From Spirochaetales bacterium (GTDB taxonomy: Bacteria; Spirochaetota; Spirochaetia; DTKZ01): 5,931 nt of DNA. The notes under the pieces are model-generated. The model saw only the letters and a program-made list of their open reading frames with translations, did not search any database and was not told the origin of the DNA. The stretch covers positions 1 through 5,931 of the forward strand of contig JAITGB010000240.1 in assembly GCA_031280945.1 (NCBI GenBank), in the 5' to 3' direction. The position numbers and the translations under genes were made by a program. Shown in pieces: positions 5,827 through 5,931 of the stretch. Within the stretch, counting starts at the first letter, position 1; every line of letters starts with the position of its first letter.

Positions 5827-5931
5827 GCCCTACACCTCCTAATTAAAGAAAAACTAAAATCAGAATATATCGGTACGTTTCCCTCACCACCACCGTATCC
5901 AGAAAGCCAAGTATGCGTAAGATTACCGCTT
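5823..5931 (-). CDS. C-terminal 35 residues of an unidentified protein, continues past the right edge
   Basis: The - strand frame from 5930 is open to TGA 5825-5823 and encodes 35 residues. They begin SGNLTHTWLSGYGGG, followed by EGNVPIYSDFSFSL, then IRRCRA. It is accepted as coding because its stop forms an ATGA overlap with the start of the 54-aa ORF and that ORF's ribosome binding site lies within its last codons. The glycine-rich turn and the FSFSLIRRC ending loosely recall the last strand of C-type-lectin-like or DUF1566/FISUMP-type domains, which often sit at the C-terminus of phage tail or surface proteins. Too little is present to name a family. With its neighbour it suggests a phage-derived or accessory region to the right of the window. 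Confidence 0.5.
   Translation of the reverse strand, partial: SGNLTHTWLSGYGGGEGNVPIYSDFSFSLIRRCRA
5835..5840 (-). promoter_or_regulatory. Perfect AGGAGG ribosome binding site inside the upstream gene
   Basis: AGGAGG on the - strand is 8 nt before the ATG at 5826. It is made from two consecutive AGG arginine codons of the upstream frame (its RRC segment), so one sequence serves as coding and as translation signal. It is the strongest Shine-Dalgarno in the window. Confidence 0.75.

Noticed and set aside
5911..5931. + strand ATG followed by an open frame to the window edge
   Set aside because: Only six codons are visible, there is no Shine-Dalgarno, and it is opposite the better-supported - strand frame.

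Overview
The window is most probably chromosomal DNA from a spirochaete of the Treponema type. This is judged by eye and not by search. The grounds are the gene pair cmk-rpsA, a CMP kinase with the variants GRDITTVVFP and DRNK, an S1 protein with a polar tail ending in a GDFL segment, a sigma-54 activator, and a lipoprotein rich in aromatic residues with a YDIFYKFY motif that I associate with treponemal hypothetical lipoproteins. I would put this at about 0.65 to 0.7 at genus-group level.

Positions 1-5539 hold six genes, all on the + strand and tightly packed. They are cmk (5' end missing), rpsA, a GAF/AAA+/Fis sigma-54 activator, a membrane-anchored TPR protein, a lipoprotein, and a small three-helix membrane protein. 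The spacings are a 20-nt overlap, 21 nt, 12 nt, a 1-nt overlap (TAATG) and 21 nt. No clear terminator lies between them, so they may form one operon whose promoter is to the left of the window. The first two genes are nucleotide supply and translation, the third is regulatory, and the last three belong to the cell envelope. No direct functional link between the three groups can be read from the sequence.

At about 5560 the character changes. The DNA becomes very AT-rich (28 G/C in the 120 bases of 5581-5700, counted by hand) and gene direction flips. On the - strand lie the C-terminal 35 residues of a gene running in from the right edge and, coupled to it by an ATGA overlap, a complete 54-aa ORF with a perfect AGGAGG ribosome binding site. 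The small protein has a W-x-NAE-x-T pattern like small proteins encoded next to phage tail-fibre genes, so the right end may be the edge of a prophage or phage-derived island. The gap 5540-5661 contains a perfect 7-bp inverted repeat, a weak terminator-like hairpin and a good promoter-like -35/-10 pair pointing left, antisense to the last operon gene.

No RNA genes, CRISPR array, insertion sequence or origin were seen. Most of the window is ordinary core genome. The points most worth a second look are the GAF-type sigma-54 activator directly behind rpsA, its GAFTDA loop, and the accessory boundary at the right end.
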